Positions 22,821 through 35,989 of a stretch of 47,465 bases of DNA are shown here, piece after piece. Under the pieces are notes generated by a model that was not told the DNA's origin, searched no databases, and saw nothing but the letters and a program-made list of their open reading frames with translations. Position 1 is the first letter of the stretch; each line of letters begins with the position of its first letter. The position numbers and the translations under genes are program-made. This DNA comes from Saccoglossus kowalevskii (lineage: Eukaryota > Hemichordata > Enteropneusta > Harrimaniidae): NCBI RefSeq assembly GCF_000003605.2, contig NW_003114460.1:273782-321246 (forward strand). The letters are read 5' to 3'.

Positions 22821-25800
22821 CTCTGACTACAAATTAAGGTCCAACATAACATTTTCCTCATATATGTATATATTCCGTGGGCGTTATAAACTTTCCTAGT
22901 GCCTTGCCTTTTTTTACTTTTTTTTCTGATGGAATCACATTTTACACTTGCGACTCGATATTATTTAGTCACAGTTGTTATTTCATGCGTTAAGAAGTTA
23001 CACTTCACATAATTCTACGTCTTCAAGTGTGTAGCCAGTGATTCCTTTTTTTTGCACAGTTTTAAATTTTATGATTAAAATAGTGTGGATGAAAATGACG
23101 TAAGATAGTGTTATACAGCCAATGTGAAGTGTATATATATAATCGTCTATTAAGACGCTGTACCTGTTCATAAGACAGTTATACAATATCAATCTTGCTT
23201 ATAGTTGCTTTGATAAGCGTTATTTATTTTACTTCTGGAGTGCCAATTAAACTTGGGAAAATGATCAAGAGAATGAATGAATGAATGAAGTTCTCTGGGT
23301 TTGTTCTTTACATTTCTATCGACTCTGCAAATTGTGTTTTTTTTCATTATTGGATTACATAATATACATAGGCGCCCGTCTGTCCGCCTCTATGATGGAG
23401 AACGACTTAGTTGGTTTTATCACAACACCTCCAATCAAAATACCTTGTTTTGTTTCACCTAAATGCTACTATACATTTTTGTAAGGGATATATAATCAGT
23501 CCATGGGTCGGCATCGATTTTGTTTTGTAGAATTGAGGCAAAACGTGTTGTATCTGCAAAAGGTTCGAGCATAACATATGGAAGCTACATAATAAGTTAC
23601 GAATGTAAGTTGGTTGTGGTTATCGCCATACTAGACATTGCACTCATTCTGACCTTGGTGCATTCTTGCATGGTGGTTTATTTAAGCTTGCTGTGCGGCA
23701 TGTTTATCGAAATTTCTACTGGCGATAGATTTCCTTGCCTTTGGGGCATACGACTCGGTGTCAGACCTCAGGAACACCTTGCAGCGCTCAGCCATAATTC
23801 TGGGCTGCTATACGAGACGACGAACGCAATTGGTGTCAAACGAAAGGGCTGGCCTCTCTAATTAACGCCAGCAGGATAACTTTTCATAACGAGGAAAAAT
23901 GATCGGAATTAAATTCGCCGTAAAACGATATTAGAAACCAGATACAGGATGAAGCCAAAAATGGGAGGACATCAAAGCCTAACTAACACTGGTAGTACAT
24001 TGTGGGGGTGGAGATCTTTTTTCATTTTATTTTGCAAGCATGCTAACTTCCTTTTACTAAATATGAAAAGGTTTTGTCCCAACAAGCAGATGAATCATCT
24101 TTTTGACTCTATGGACTTTCAAGCGGACTGGTTTCATTCAATCCCACATACTTCGAGCACAGAACATAGACAGTGCTATCTGATCAATACCATAATCAAG
24201 GGCGGCTTCCACTCTATGATTTTTTTCCGGAACTGGGTTCAAAATTGCTCCCGTTTCCAGTAATTACAGCGTTGACCGAAAGTTGCCAAATTGAGTCCAA
24301 TTATCGAACCATTCTTGGGTGAAAGAGTAATGCGAGAACCTGGAACGCCACAGGACCACGATTGTGGACTCGGCACTTTTACATTGGATGAAGTTGAACA
24401 ACAATACGCACCTCCTTCAAAGAAATACTTTGTTTTGTCAAAATTCGAATAAAAAAAGAGGAGGATTGGCATTGGTATTCTATGTAGTATAGTTGTAATT
24501 GAATGGGGCCACTTATGATGGGTTTAACACGCTACTTGCCTTCGCCCATGAAAGAATCCCGCTGTTTGGAGTCAACACGCTAAAACCACACTCAAAACAA
24601 ACTAGTAAACAGCCAAAAGCAAATAGTGGCTGTCCTTTTTGGTCCGTTACTTTTTACAGTTACTTTGCGTTCATAAACACTGTTAAATATTTTTCAACAA
24701 AGTATAGGGCCAACATTTCTGTTAACGTCTTTATGAAAATTACTTTTTTTTCAATGTGTGTGGTCCGGCACATTAAGAATATTTTGACTTTGCGTCACCA
24801 AACTCGCTACTGCCAGATACTGGCTGTTCTAAAAAAGGAGTGTGACATACAACAGCCCACCTTTTAACAGACATAAGTCATACCTCGTACGGTCTGACTG
24901 AACTGGATATTTATTCTTCATTTTAAATGGGTGGGCTAGATTTTTTCCAGTCATCATGGGAGAAATCTCCGGGCTCTAAACAGAAGTAATTTATGTAAAC
25001 AGATTTCAGTTTGTTCCGTTCCCAGGACCCCGTTACGTTCGTTTTATTGGTTGGTCGCACGTCTGTGAAATTCACAACACACCATCAGGTAATAATCAAT
25101 TAACAGCGACAAAGTCCGCGCGCCCCTTTTTTTTTCAGAATGACCTTATCCCGATTGGTTTAAAATGTCTCTGTTTTCCATACACCACCGAACGAGCTGG
25201 GGAGTTTGAGGTTATGTAAACTGGTCACGGAAAATGAAATTGATGGTATTCTGCACTTGTAGCTAGAATAACATTTACATGGCGCTACCGCCGTGCAAGC
25301 GATGAGTGCAAAGTTGGGTTTGCACACTACGTGACATGCAGACAGACAGACAGACAGGCTGTGGCCTTAAATGCTGGGATCTTCTGTCTCTATTGTGGCC
25401 CAGTCATCAATGCCACGTCTTTAGCACCACCGACACTAGCCGCGATGTCTGTCTCTTTCTTTCTCCCAGTCAGTGTCAGTTATTACGCATCGTCCTCCCT
25501 ACTGTCCATTTCCCCGCTAGCTTTCAGAAGCTTCTCTCAAGCATAACTGATTTAGAACCTCCTAAACAAATAGTGAAAGTGCGTATTTGTCATTGAAAGG
25601 GGCGTCGCATGCATTGGCCGCATCCTTGGATTACACACTGTAGCAAGTGTTGAGATAGAAACACCGCTTCATTGACTTTGCATGTGTTACAGAAACTACA
25701 TTAAACTAATGTTTACATAGGGCTTTCCTGAAAACATTGCGACAGAAAAAAAGCACTAAATATAAATACAAACTCGTGGAAAAGATTAAGTTCCGAAACG

Positions 25801-28800
25801 TACTACACAGGTGGTTAACCTTAGACAAACTCGGCAATTAGGTGAAAATACCTTAAATAAACGAAGACCTATCTCACAAACACACACATTTCATAGGACT
25901 CCTTCCCCTCAATTTCATGATGCCCGGGGACAGGTTGCGATCATTTTATATAAACTTAACAATCCATCTATATATGTGGCAACGCCATCCCATCGTTAAA
26001 TGTAACTATAGTTTTAAAAGCAAAGAAACAGTAAATCTAATCCCACGGGCTTCTTATTTTCAATCTATGGGTATACATTCCTCTGTAATCTGCTCCACCC
26101 TGGGAATGTTGATTGTTAATTTTAAATTTAAACGTATATATAGCATATAGGACCATGTGTATATATGCACGACATCAGAGTACTTGGGACGAGAGCGACA
26201 CTATCAATGGATTGCAGGGCATGTCATTTAATAAGTTATTTAGCGCGTTGACTCGGCTGTTATAAAGCGTGATCTGCTTTTCACAATATACAATACACAA
26301 CTCAAAGAAATGCCAAGGATCGAACAAGGAGCGTTTATTTCCGTTTTTGTCATTCTTCACCAAAGCCTCCCTTACGACTGATAAATAATGTATATACTCT
26401 GAACAGAGAGTTCAAAAGAAAGTCCATTTTCTTTTCTCTCGGCTGCCTTTCTGTGTGAGTGCCTTTTCAGCGGTGAGTACTCGTAAACGGTAAAGGTCTT
26501 TAATGGAACACGGGTTAATAGTTGGTAGCAATTAGGGAGGGAGGGGGATGCAGGCATGCTACGACAAGTAATATGCCATGTAACCCACACTCCTATCCCA
26601 TTCAGGGCTCTTTCTTAGCATTTGCCTTTCTCTCTTTTTCAGATATACCCCATCCTCTCTCAGAAAGTTGGCTACGCACGAGTAACTCCCATTTAACCAG
26701 GCCATTATTGTCACCATCACTATCATCAACATCATATTATGTATTATGTATTATTATTATTATTATTATTATTATCACGTGCAAAGAGCTAAAGTGTTAT
26801 CCAATTTATAATTGCAGACAAATCTACACATTAGACTAGGAACACTTACAACTGTTTCTCAAGTTATTAGCACTGTAACGAAAAACAACCGTAATACATA
26901 TGGTTAATTTCCATGGAAACGTTACCAGTGAAATTGTTATAATGAACATATTTTTATTTTTATTCGACTGGTTAATATTATAGGTTATATTATATTATAG
27001 CAAATATGTACATATAAATTGATCTTTGACGGTATTTTAATGTATTTAACTAAAACTATTTTTTTTCGGAGCACTCTGACGAACAATGTAGACAAGTCGC
27101 ACACCATGTAATTGGGCGTCATCTACCAAGTCATGGAGTGAAACAAGCCCCTTTGCCAGGTCAGAGCTACTGTAACAGTAAAACACTTAGATGAGCACCA
27201 TACACTATCTGGGCTATTTATGAGCGCGCTAAAATATCAGTCGTCTAGGATGCCACTGTTTGGTTACGCTGCACAATTGATAAGATCGCCAAATTACCAC
27301 ACAAAGTAACTCGAACTGTACTTAAGTAGTAATATTTCAAGACATTAGATGCCATTTAACGGAGCAGTGATATTTTTATGTTCGCCCAGGGGCAACGTGT
27401 ACTTGTGTGTGGTCACTATTCACGATGCTTTGCGTTACCAAGCGTTAAATTCGTTCTCCGAGTTTGTTCGGCACAGCTCGAGTAAACCACGCTTTTTCGA
27501 GTTTCATGGCCACAGTCACTGAACCGAATCAACCATGTTCGATTAAAACTAAATGCTTATATGATCAATCTACAATCTATGCATACTATTATTTTAGTAA
27601 GAATGGCCGTGGTTACAAGCGTTAAGAAAATGCTAATTTCTTTCCGCCTAGCACTGATTCACTTCCAGCCTGGGATGGAAACAAACGAACATAAATTAAA
27701 TAAAGATAGTAAACAGAATGAGTGATAGCTTCCGTTTTCGTGGACCTAAGCCGGACTTTAATATAAAAAAAAACAAAAAAAAAAAACATTTTTTCATCGG
27801 ATTGAAGTAGGATTTTCATCTATATCCTCAATAAAAAGACTGGTAGGCCATGTTGGTCACGCAAGATATGACCTCCCCCTCTGTCGCCTCTCCTTCGTAG
27901 AGAAACCAAGGGATTATCACGAACAATAACATGACTACTACAACCAATGTGTTTCCAACGAATACAGGGTCGTAGGGAGTGTCAAGTTTACGACTTGAAT
28001 GCTATAAATCGAAGCAGTTCGTACAAAAACATTGTATCTGCTCTGATACGAGCAGGTGCGAAGCAAACATTGAAGAATAACAATCAAGTCCATGACATGG
28101 TATATCACTGCGTGCAATATTCCTTTATATAACACAATAAACCACACTCGGCGATTATGGGTCTTCTACTACCCCTTGTGCCCGGACAACACGGGACAAG
28201 TTAACTAACGACCGGTCTTAATCAGGCAGTCTGTTCTACAGCTATCTGATGGCGATAAGCGAACTTAAGAGACAGGAAGTCTTTTTCAACGAATTTTGTT
28301 TCGCGCATCGCCTTTCTCAACGGGAAATTCTTCTATAATTACCGCCGATTAGAAGGTAATAGTATGTAAATTGCTGTAAAGGTGACTGTGCCTTTTCCGT
28401 TATTGTAGCCCCCGACCTCACACGAAGAGTCTCCGTTCGTCGGATAGTACTCGGTGAATGATTTCTGCAAGGACGAATGGGTTTAATACGATTATTAAAA
28501 TAATTACTAATATCATCGATTCGAAGCACATTTTTACAACATATTCAACAACGAATTCCGTTTGTGGCGCTTTGCAGATACACTAGATACAGACACACAA
28601 CTTGCCCCATTTATCAACTAATTAAGTTCCCACTCCGGATGTTGCTTTCCAAAACCACAAATGCGTTTTCCATTCAGTTTGATACTTAGTGTTTATTTCT
28701 GGGTAATCTGTCTTCAATTAATCGTATTGTTCGCTGTCCTCTTTGTACATGCGGCAACAAATTAACTAAACACACTCAACACACGGTTAATCTCACCACG

Positions 28801-29670
28801 ATGTAGCGACAACTTCACTAGTGATTGTTTTAGCATATCCTAACAGTACAGAATCTTCTCAAGAGTAAGAACATTTTGTAAGATGATAGAAATAAGTAAG
28901 GCTCATGGACCAACTTGAACATTTGTTCGTCTCTTCAAAACTTAAAGTCGGGTTTCAGGCTGATTAAGAAAATGCTGCTCAAAATAAAAACACGGATCGC
29001 CAACTTGTTCGATGAAATAAAAAAAAATAAAAGAATAAACGTTTTAAACATAATCACAATGTGTAATTAACTGTATTAAAGTCGCAAACAGGCTTATAGC
29101 ATTGCCAATTCAATGACCTTCATAATTCAATATTTTTTCCCACTAGGAAACGGACGCAGCTGCCCGGATAAATCTACCTTATTTAAAAAAACAACAACAC
29201 AAGTTAAATTTTCTTTTCTCCTCATTTATATGAGATATAATTGAAAACTCGCACATGTAGGAAGGTGTTCGTGTTTTGTGTCCTGAACTTTATTTTCAGG
29301 AAACTGTCGAGCGTGTTTATGTCACAAACAACGCTTAAAATGTCATAGAAGGCAATAAACCACGCTATGGAACGTTAATGCATCGACTTAGCTAGCAATG
29401 GAGTGACTCAAATTGGTCTGGAGGAAAAATCTGAAATCGTGAGGAGACGGCGTGGGCTCGCTACCCGGTACCACACCCCATTTAGAGGTGTATACGGTTA
29501 CCAAGTATGACATAACCCAGTGTTTGTGTGACTGGTAATTGCTTGTTAGCAAGACCCTTGTAACCTACGATAATTTGTTACGTTGTGTGTGCTTACATTT
29601 CGCCATTATCACAACGCTTGAAGTTATCGGTTGAAAGCTTTTACACAGTTTTCCAAATTTCATCGCGCGT

Positions 29671-29760
29671 CACGTGTTCATGCTATGGTTACGTCAACAT
29701 CACGTGTTCAAACCATGGTTACGTCACTGTCACGTGATCATACCATGGTTACACCAACGA
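29671..29760. repeat. Three tandem 30-bp units with E-boxes and CRE-like sites
   Basis: Units at 29671-29700, 29701-29730 and 29731-29760 each start with CACGTG and carry YATGGTTAC about 14 bases later. The first two read TTACGTCA, a CRE-like site; the third reads TTACACCA. The period is exactly 30 bases. Confidence 0.8.
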
Positions 29761-31914
29761 TGGTAAATTGCAGTGCATCAGTTTACCATACTAAGTGAAA
29801 GTTGAAATGTGTTTTTTTTTTTCGAGAAAACGTTGAAAATTGTTCTTTGTAATGCTGGCGAGGCAGTAAGGTACAGAGAAATAATATTTATAGACGCATT
29901 TCTAACCACACACAAACAATATTGTCCCCGCAACCCTGTTTTCAACAAACATAAGCACCACTTTCATTTGGTTTATAATTCTGATTGTCAAATAAACTCC
30001 GGAAATTTAACTAATGTTTGCCTGTTGTTCGTTTTGCGAGTTATACCCATTGTGATTTGAAAAGTGTCAGAAACATTAAACTGATGAGAGTGTATTTGAG
30101 TCGAAATTACCGGTATTAACCGATTTTTAGAAATATAACTTGGGTGAGCAATATGACAACGCATACATATACGCAGTTGAGCGTTGTTTATTCATGAATA
30201 AATACGAAAACAATGATAAGAAATAATAGAAACAAATACAAAATCAATTTGTCGTGAATGTACTGAGAACAACGACGGAACAGTCTAAAAAATAAAGAAA
30301 TAAGACCCGTTCATAAACAGTTTATAATATCAAGATTGGCTATTAATATCAACATTTATCACGTACATCCCATACTTCATTACTATGTAGCGTGAAGCAC
30401 ACGGTCAGGGTGGTCACCGTATGTATATAGCATATATACTTAGACACATTGACACAATGTACATCTTTTAACGTCACGGTGTACCTATATTATTCATATA
30501 CTTTAGGCGAAAACATACAGTCGCCGTAAAATGTTTGGTTCATAATTAGGTAAGATGAATTTGAAGCTGAATTTATAATTTTCTATAAAAGTTAGTATAA
30601 ATTGGTTCATAATCAATCATCCCCCGCGTGATATGGGAACGAAAAAACGAAATGTACAGCGTGATAGTTTGGTGTAAATTGGGCCAGTGTACGGTCAGTT
30701 TGAGACGATACTTGCACGGGCATCAGGTATGCTCGGACCACATTGTACAACTTGTGGTAGAACTGATCACATCAAATGTGATAAGCAAAATGTCTAATTC
30801 ATAACTTTTCATAACAAAATTGATATTACGTCATAGTTACAGAGACAGCCTTATGCAATATATTGCGCCTGTAGCCGCTTCGAATCGGTCTCTGGTCATC
30901 TATGTGATTTTATGGGACGGCTAACCACCGAGACATTCTTGATCATTTAGAGCACTATACATCACATGTAAGGTGATGTGAAATGTGAAAATTTAATTAT
31001 TCTAGATTCCAATACACGTGTCTCCGTCTTTTACCACTTTTCAAACAATATTGCCCTATGTAATTTAATGTGAAAATTGAAGTCTTTACCACTTTTTCAA
31101 ACAGTCAATCTGCGATAGTAACACCAACACATTGATACACTGGCTACTTTCATTTCTAAATTTTACAGTGGCGATTCAATATGAACAAAATGGGTGGTCG
31201 CAATATACGCTTCGATTGGCTGAAGATTTATCTATTAGAAGTTCCTATTGACAGATTGTATTTCTTCTTCTCTTTACGAATGTGTTAAAACTGTTAGCCA
31301 GTTTTTCCATGTTCAATACTAGTATGTCGCGAATAAAGTTTCGCAGGTTTGAAGACTATCTGCAATTTGGATAACTGGATTTGGGGTTGTTGTTTTTTTA
31401 AAATAAGACGTACAACTATTTCCGTTTGTCAACATATCTCTTATATACAAAATACCATGTACGTATCATTAGCACCTGTACAAGTATGGTAAATTCTTCC
31501 TAAATTTCCTACTTGTGAGAACGTGAATTAAAAAGCCACCAAGCTGGAACTTATTTTAACAACAATAATAAACATTACAATTATTTTTGTTTTGTGGAAA
31601 AGAAAACATATCCCTATGTATGTCGGCTGTTGTAGGGATATAATCACCGTTGCGAGGATACGACGTGTATGTACTGATATTAGTCACAGCAGACGTAATG
31701 AGGTGGGAATGTTGGAAAAGAAGGTATCATAGGGGGCAAGGAGAGGCGGTGGATTAGTTCAAGGACCTGGCATACGCGCCACATTCTTCCCTTTTTCAAT
31801 CTATTGTTTCTCGTTAACGGGCCACTTCAAGATAATATCAGAACTAACACTCTAGCTGAAGTTGTTTACTTGCTAAGCTAAATAGAAAAACAAAAACAAC
31901 GGAATTTAAGCGAA

Positions 31915-32061
31915 ATGGAAGCGGGTGTTTCGGATTGCGAACAATTACAACTTGAAAACGCGGCACGCGAACTGAAGGGGTGTACTGATAATGATATGGC
32001 AAGGTACACCACCAGTCGTGTTGAAAAGTACACGATGAAACACTGTTACATGTTTATTTGA
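31915..32061 (+). other. Short coding-like ORF (48 aa)
   Basis: The ATG at 31915 has a good context (GCGAAATGG). The product begins MEAGVSDCEQLQLENAAREL and is polar and helix-like. A possible donor GTACAC lies inside it. Not recognised. It is the first of several + strand coding-like frames up to 33.8 kb. Confidence 0.2.
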
Positions 32062-32392
32062 ACGGTGCGTATTTCTGGTCGCTGGCAGGCTAACAAGAAG
32101 CTTGGATAAACACTTCAACGATCTAGATTTCACTTAATATCTAACATTGCCTCGCGATCTTGATTCTAATCACCTACACCATCGAAAAACACGCGAGAAG
32201 AATGTCCCATAACTTGAAATCAGAGAGGAGCGTGCGTGATGTTATCAAGAGAAAGGAACTTTAAGGAGATACACTCATATTAACTTATATTTCTGTGTCC
32301 GAATGATATCGGGGGAAAAAACAAAACAATCGCGATGCGTGTGATTTGGTAGTATCATTAGGTAAATTGGTCGAACTTTGGTGGATTTACAG

Positions 32393-32524
32393 GCAATAGC
32401 AATCGAGAATAGTGTTGAAGTTAATGAAATGGTCACGCAGTTGAAACAAGAAGTGACTTGGTCAAAGAAATATTATAGGGTTACAAGTCAGACTGCAGTA
32501 GACAAAGACCGCCTGTCTAATTAA
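32393..32524 (+). other. Exon-like segment (43 codons, stop)
   Basis: It is preceded by the acceptor-like GGATTTACAG ending at 32392. The open frame encodes a charged, helical-looking peptide (IENSVEVNEMVTQLKQEV, then WSKKYYRV) and ends at TAA. Its phase does not match the donor inside the ORF at 31915, so a direct join is not supported. Confidence 0.2.
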
Positions 32525-32877
32525 CAACATTCCAAAATATCGATGAAGGTAAAATAATATGCCGTTGTTATTAAATCTTTAAAGCAGAAGAAGAGGATAT
32601 GTAACCGTTGCCGATTTCAAGTTAAGCCGGGCATCTGTTCGCCAAGCTATTAAACAGTGTTAGCGCATAGTGCACGAGTGGTCTTATGCTCTTCAGGCGT
32701 CATTATGGTGCAGGTTACAATAACAGTTTTCTTAAGCCCGCTTGTATGTTGCCAAAAGCTATGTGGCAATGAAAATATACATACCCCATAACTTGTTTTG
32801 CTAACAACTTAATACGAGTAGTGTGGGATGGAGTTTCCAACTTTTACACGGCGTTTCAAAAACTAAATGAGCTATGA

Positions 32878-33141
32878 AGGAGCGAGCAGAGATCAAAACG
32901 AAAATCAGACAAAGGCACGAAATTTAAAATATCGAAAAACAAAGAATTCCAATCGACTTTAGACGGGACATCGTGTGGACGCCGGCTCCACTTTTCTCTA
33001 ATTGACCCGCCGCTGTCGGCGACACGTGCTGATGTAAATGCCCATAACAGGGGCCAACAAAGAACGATGAAAAAGTTGTACTTGAAAGCGAGCGTGAGAG
33101 GTTTACCCTTGACCACAAACTTAAGAGCCCGTGCTCGGTAG
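32878..33141 (+). other. Open frame of 87 codons, basic product
   Basis: Open from after TGA at 32875-32877 to TAG at 33139-33141, with no early ATG. The product is rich in Lys/Arg and contains RSKRKSDKGTKFKISKNK and KKLYLKASVRGLPL. A 103-codon ORF runs on the opposite strand over the same bases, so the strand is not certain. It may be a terminal exon or a decayed mobile-element ORF. Confidence 0.2.
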
Positions 33142-33614
33142 AATAGCTGATGGCCCTTTGCTTTCAAGTTAAAAGGATATTAAACAGTTAAATTGCGATA
33201 TAAAGCTATATAACTCATGGAATGCTGTTAACATGCTATAAGCGCTGTAATCTGCAGTTGTGGCCCTAGGAGTAAATACAATCAGCTCATTGGTCAACAA
33301 AGATAGCGATGAGAAGAGGACACTAAGATAAAAAAAGATGGCAAGAGAAGAAACGATAATTTCTGAGAAGCGAAGTAAAGAGACCAAACAATCCCAATCC
33401 ACGTTCATTTTTGCAAGATTGCCCTTTTTTTAATTCGTGAGAACCATCCGGACCCGTTTTGACCAGACAATCAGACACAAACATAAACAAAATCGACGCC
33501 AGCAAAACAATTACATTTTCCGGTAGGACTCTCATCATTCATTATCATTGCTGCTTTTACTAGTTTGCCTTTTCTTCTTCAGTCTCAGTTTTCAATTGAC
33601 CTAAGCCGTCCTAA

Positions 33615-33813
33615 ATGGTAGATCACTCTCTGGTAAAAGTCCACGTGAATATACGAGTCCATATGGGTGTCAATGACAATGAAGACGTGTGGCAAGTCTT
33701 GCATGACATTAACCGGCTGTGTGTAATTCTCTTGGAGCAGTGCCAGTACGTTTCTATCACCACGACCTAACACTACTAACGCCAACTACTATCTGTTTAT
33801 TCTGAAACGTTAA
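33615..33813 (+). pseudogene. Possible decayed SGNH-hydrolase-like fragment
   Basis: An ATG ORF (33615-33770, 51 aa) contains VHMGVND followed by VWQVLHDINRLCVILLEQC. This recalls block III (GxND) and the following helix of SGNH hydrolase domains, which occur in some animal retroelements. A +1 frame (33751-33813) continues with SPRPNTTNANYYL, similar in placement to the R-x-N region, suggesting a frameshifted remnant. The catalytic DxxH is not seen. Weak, by-eye resemblance. Confidence 0.2.
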
Positions 33814-34564
33814 ATCTCACATTTTATTTGGATTCGGAGGCCATTTGTGTTTGTGCACCTAGCTATTTTAATCGCTTTCCAAGTGTCAGATATCATTTTA
33901 GTACCATGGGTCAGTGTCATACAATTGCTACCCGACGTCAACACGTGCAAAGCAGAGACTTTCCAGACGGTGGCGTGGAATGTAGACGGTTGAAACGTAA
34001 ATGGCTTCGAGGGGGATTTATCTCTTTATCCTGAAACCCAAGTCAGTTCACAGTACGGAAAAGCAAGAGGGCGCTGTGACATTATGTGCGTGCGTGCTTG
34101 CGTATTATCTGCCTTAACTGATGCATGACAGTACACGACAGTGTCCAGGCACTTTCCAATACAAATGTCAAGAGCATATAAACACATGAGCCTTTAAGCA
34201 TACAACTGAAACGCAGAGTTTTGAAATCGTGTAGTGTAGTTGTACAGAATAAAAATGCACCTGTAAAGAATCGTCGGCTGTGGCAGACTAAAAACAAAGT
34301 CATTTACACTTCAATGTAGAGGGCGCTTCTCAAAAACACGCCACTGTCACTGCACAAAGAGTAATTAAAGATTTTATAATTCATGTCTTTCAATAGAAGA
34401 GACAATACGAACCATATTCCTTCATTTCTCATCATTTATACCTTTATAAACCTGCAAAAACAGGTCAGCCAATAATGAATATTTTAATAGGCTGCTTTCT
34501 AATTAATTGGCTAGATATGTAGAAATCTTCGTAAGTACACTTTGCAACATAATCGAATTGCAAC

Positions 34565-34893
34565 TATCCTCGGGGGCGGACATCCGGGCATTTTCACCGC
34601 CTGGCAACCCGCGGCGGTGAAAACAAAGGCCCAAAACTCGCATAAAACGGTACTTCGGGATGATTGTTGAGACTCCTCTGAACAGTGCAACAAAATTAGC
34701 CCTACGTGTGTAACATATATAAATTTGGTTATTCGAGATTACTTTAAAGTTGAGTTTGTGTTGTTTTCTCGAATTTTCACCGGCTCGACCGGCGTTCCAC
34801 AGCAGCGCGCACAGAGCCCATAGAAATGCATGTACAGTGGAGCGCGTCTTAGCAACGTGGAACGTCCGTGACGTAGCTCCGCCCCCGAGGATA
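34565..34893. mobile_element. 329-bp MITE with perfect 16-bp terminal inverted repeats
   Basis: TATCCTCGGGGGCGGA (34565-34580) is repeated exactly in inverse at 34878-34893. Reading the outer TA as target duplication leaves TCCTCGGGGGCGGA ends, as for TA-inserting DNA transposons. Just inside the left end is a perfect 11-bp hairpin, TTTTCACCGCC (34591-34601) and GGCGGTGAAAA (34613-34623). Non-coding. Confidence 0.7.
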
Positions 34894-35344
34894 CCAGAAT
34901 ATGATTAATGCATCAGAAAATGTTCACAAACTTTAGAGATACCATTACAAGTATATGGTGACAAATAGGATTATTGAAATTATTTATTATTGAGATTATT
35001 CAGTTTATTTTCAAAACACCAAGAAACAATATTTTCACAACATACCTAATATAGCTTAGAAAGAACACCTGTGTGCTGGGGGTATTGGAGGAATGAAGTA
35101 CAAATAAGGAATACTGTATTTACTATATTAGAAGCACATTTCCAAAACACATAAAGCAAAAAAAAAGTATTTATTGCATACATCTAGGCTTGCCTTTGCC
35201 ATTTTACATTTGAGCAGATATACTTCTAACAACAAATACGCCATAGCTTCAAGCAGTGACCAGGGTGGTTCAAAATGGCTATGGTATAACAATTATAAAT
35301 ATTTAATGAAATTGTGACCATATATGATGACTTGATATTGTGGT

Positions 35345-35875
35345 CTTGCATTTATAGTGCTAGTTAAGATATTACAGTTATGCATATTAGAGGTCACATG
35401 AGAATATATAGTCCTCTGATACATTAGTCTTATCACATTGTCAGATCCCATCATTATAGCACTGGTTGCATGTCACTATCTGCAACAGTGGTTATTACAA
35501 TACAGCTGTGCATATTAACCAGGTCACATGACAACATATGGTCATCTGATCTGGTAGTAATATCTCATCTGATGCCTTCAGTATAGCACCGAATGCACGT
35601 ATCCTCTGCAACAGTGCCCGAAATATTAGTTATGCATATTAATTAGATCATATGACCATGTATAGTCATCTGATATGGTAGTAATATCTCATCTGATGCC
35701 TTCAATATAGCTCCGAATGCATGTATCCTCTGCAACAGTGCCCGAAATATTAGTTATGCATATTAATTAGGTCACATGACCGTGTATAGTCATCTGATAT
35801 GTTATTCTCTTGTCACATGCTTCCATTATAGCACTAGTTACAATCCTAGTCTGCAACAGTGCTTGAGACATTACA
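35345..35875. repeat. Four-copy tandem satellite, ~121-126 bp period
   Basis: The core CTGCAACAGTG recurs at 35480, 35606, 35730 and 35851. Each unit also has a TATGCATATTA-like block, a GGTCACATGA-like block and a TCATCTGAT-like block. Units two and three are nearly identical, while the outer ones are more diverged. Confidence 0.8.
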
Positions 35876-35989
35876 TAAATTAGATAACATTTATACAACA
35901 TACAAGACATGGATACCTAAAGTAATTTATAAACTGTTAATTTATGCAAATATTTGTAATCAGTAAACAAAACATGTAACCCTAAACTA

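Larger units (their letters stand above)
22368..31914. other. 3' flank of BMP gene B and gene-poor DNA
   Basis: No supported coding gene. It contains short tandem repeats: (GAAT)n at 23271-23290, (CAGA)n at about 25339-25356 and (TAT)n at 26749-26775. A GGCGCC-C-GTCT motif lies at 23371-23381, and the 30-bp E-box repeat at 29671-29760 is listed separately. The rest is AT-rich unique-looking sequence with short ORFs that look like chance. Confidence 0.4.

Noticed and set aside
23520-23861. 113-codon + strand ORF with a hydrophobic stretch
   Set aside because: It has no good start context, no recognisable domain and sits in the 3' flank of BMP gene B. Probably chance.
24239-24472. - strand ORF with several cysteines (GVPGSRITLSPKNGS)
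   Set aside because: It briefly resembled an extracellular module, but no cysteine pattern fits a known domain and no splice sites frame it.
32856-33167. 103-codon ORF on the - strand
   Set aside because: It overlaps the + strand basic frame and looks hydrophobic and random. Neither strand is proven; the + strand frame is listed as the candidate only at low confidence.
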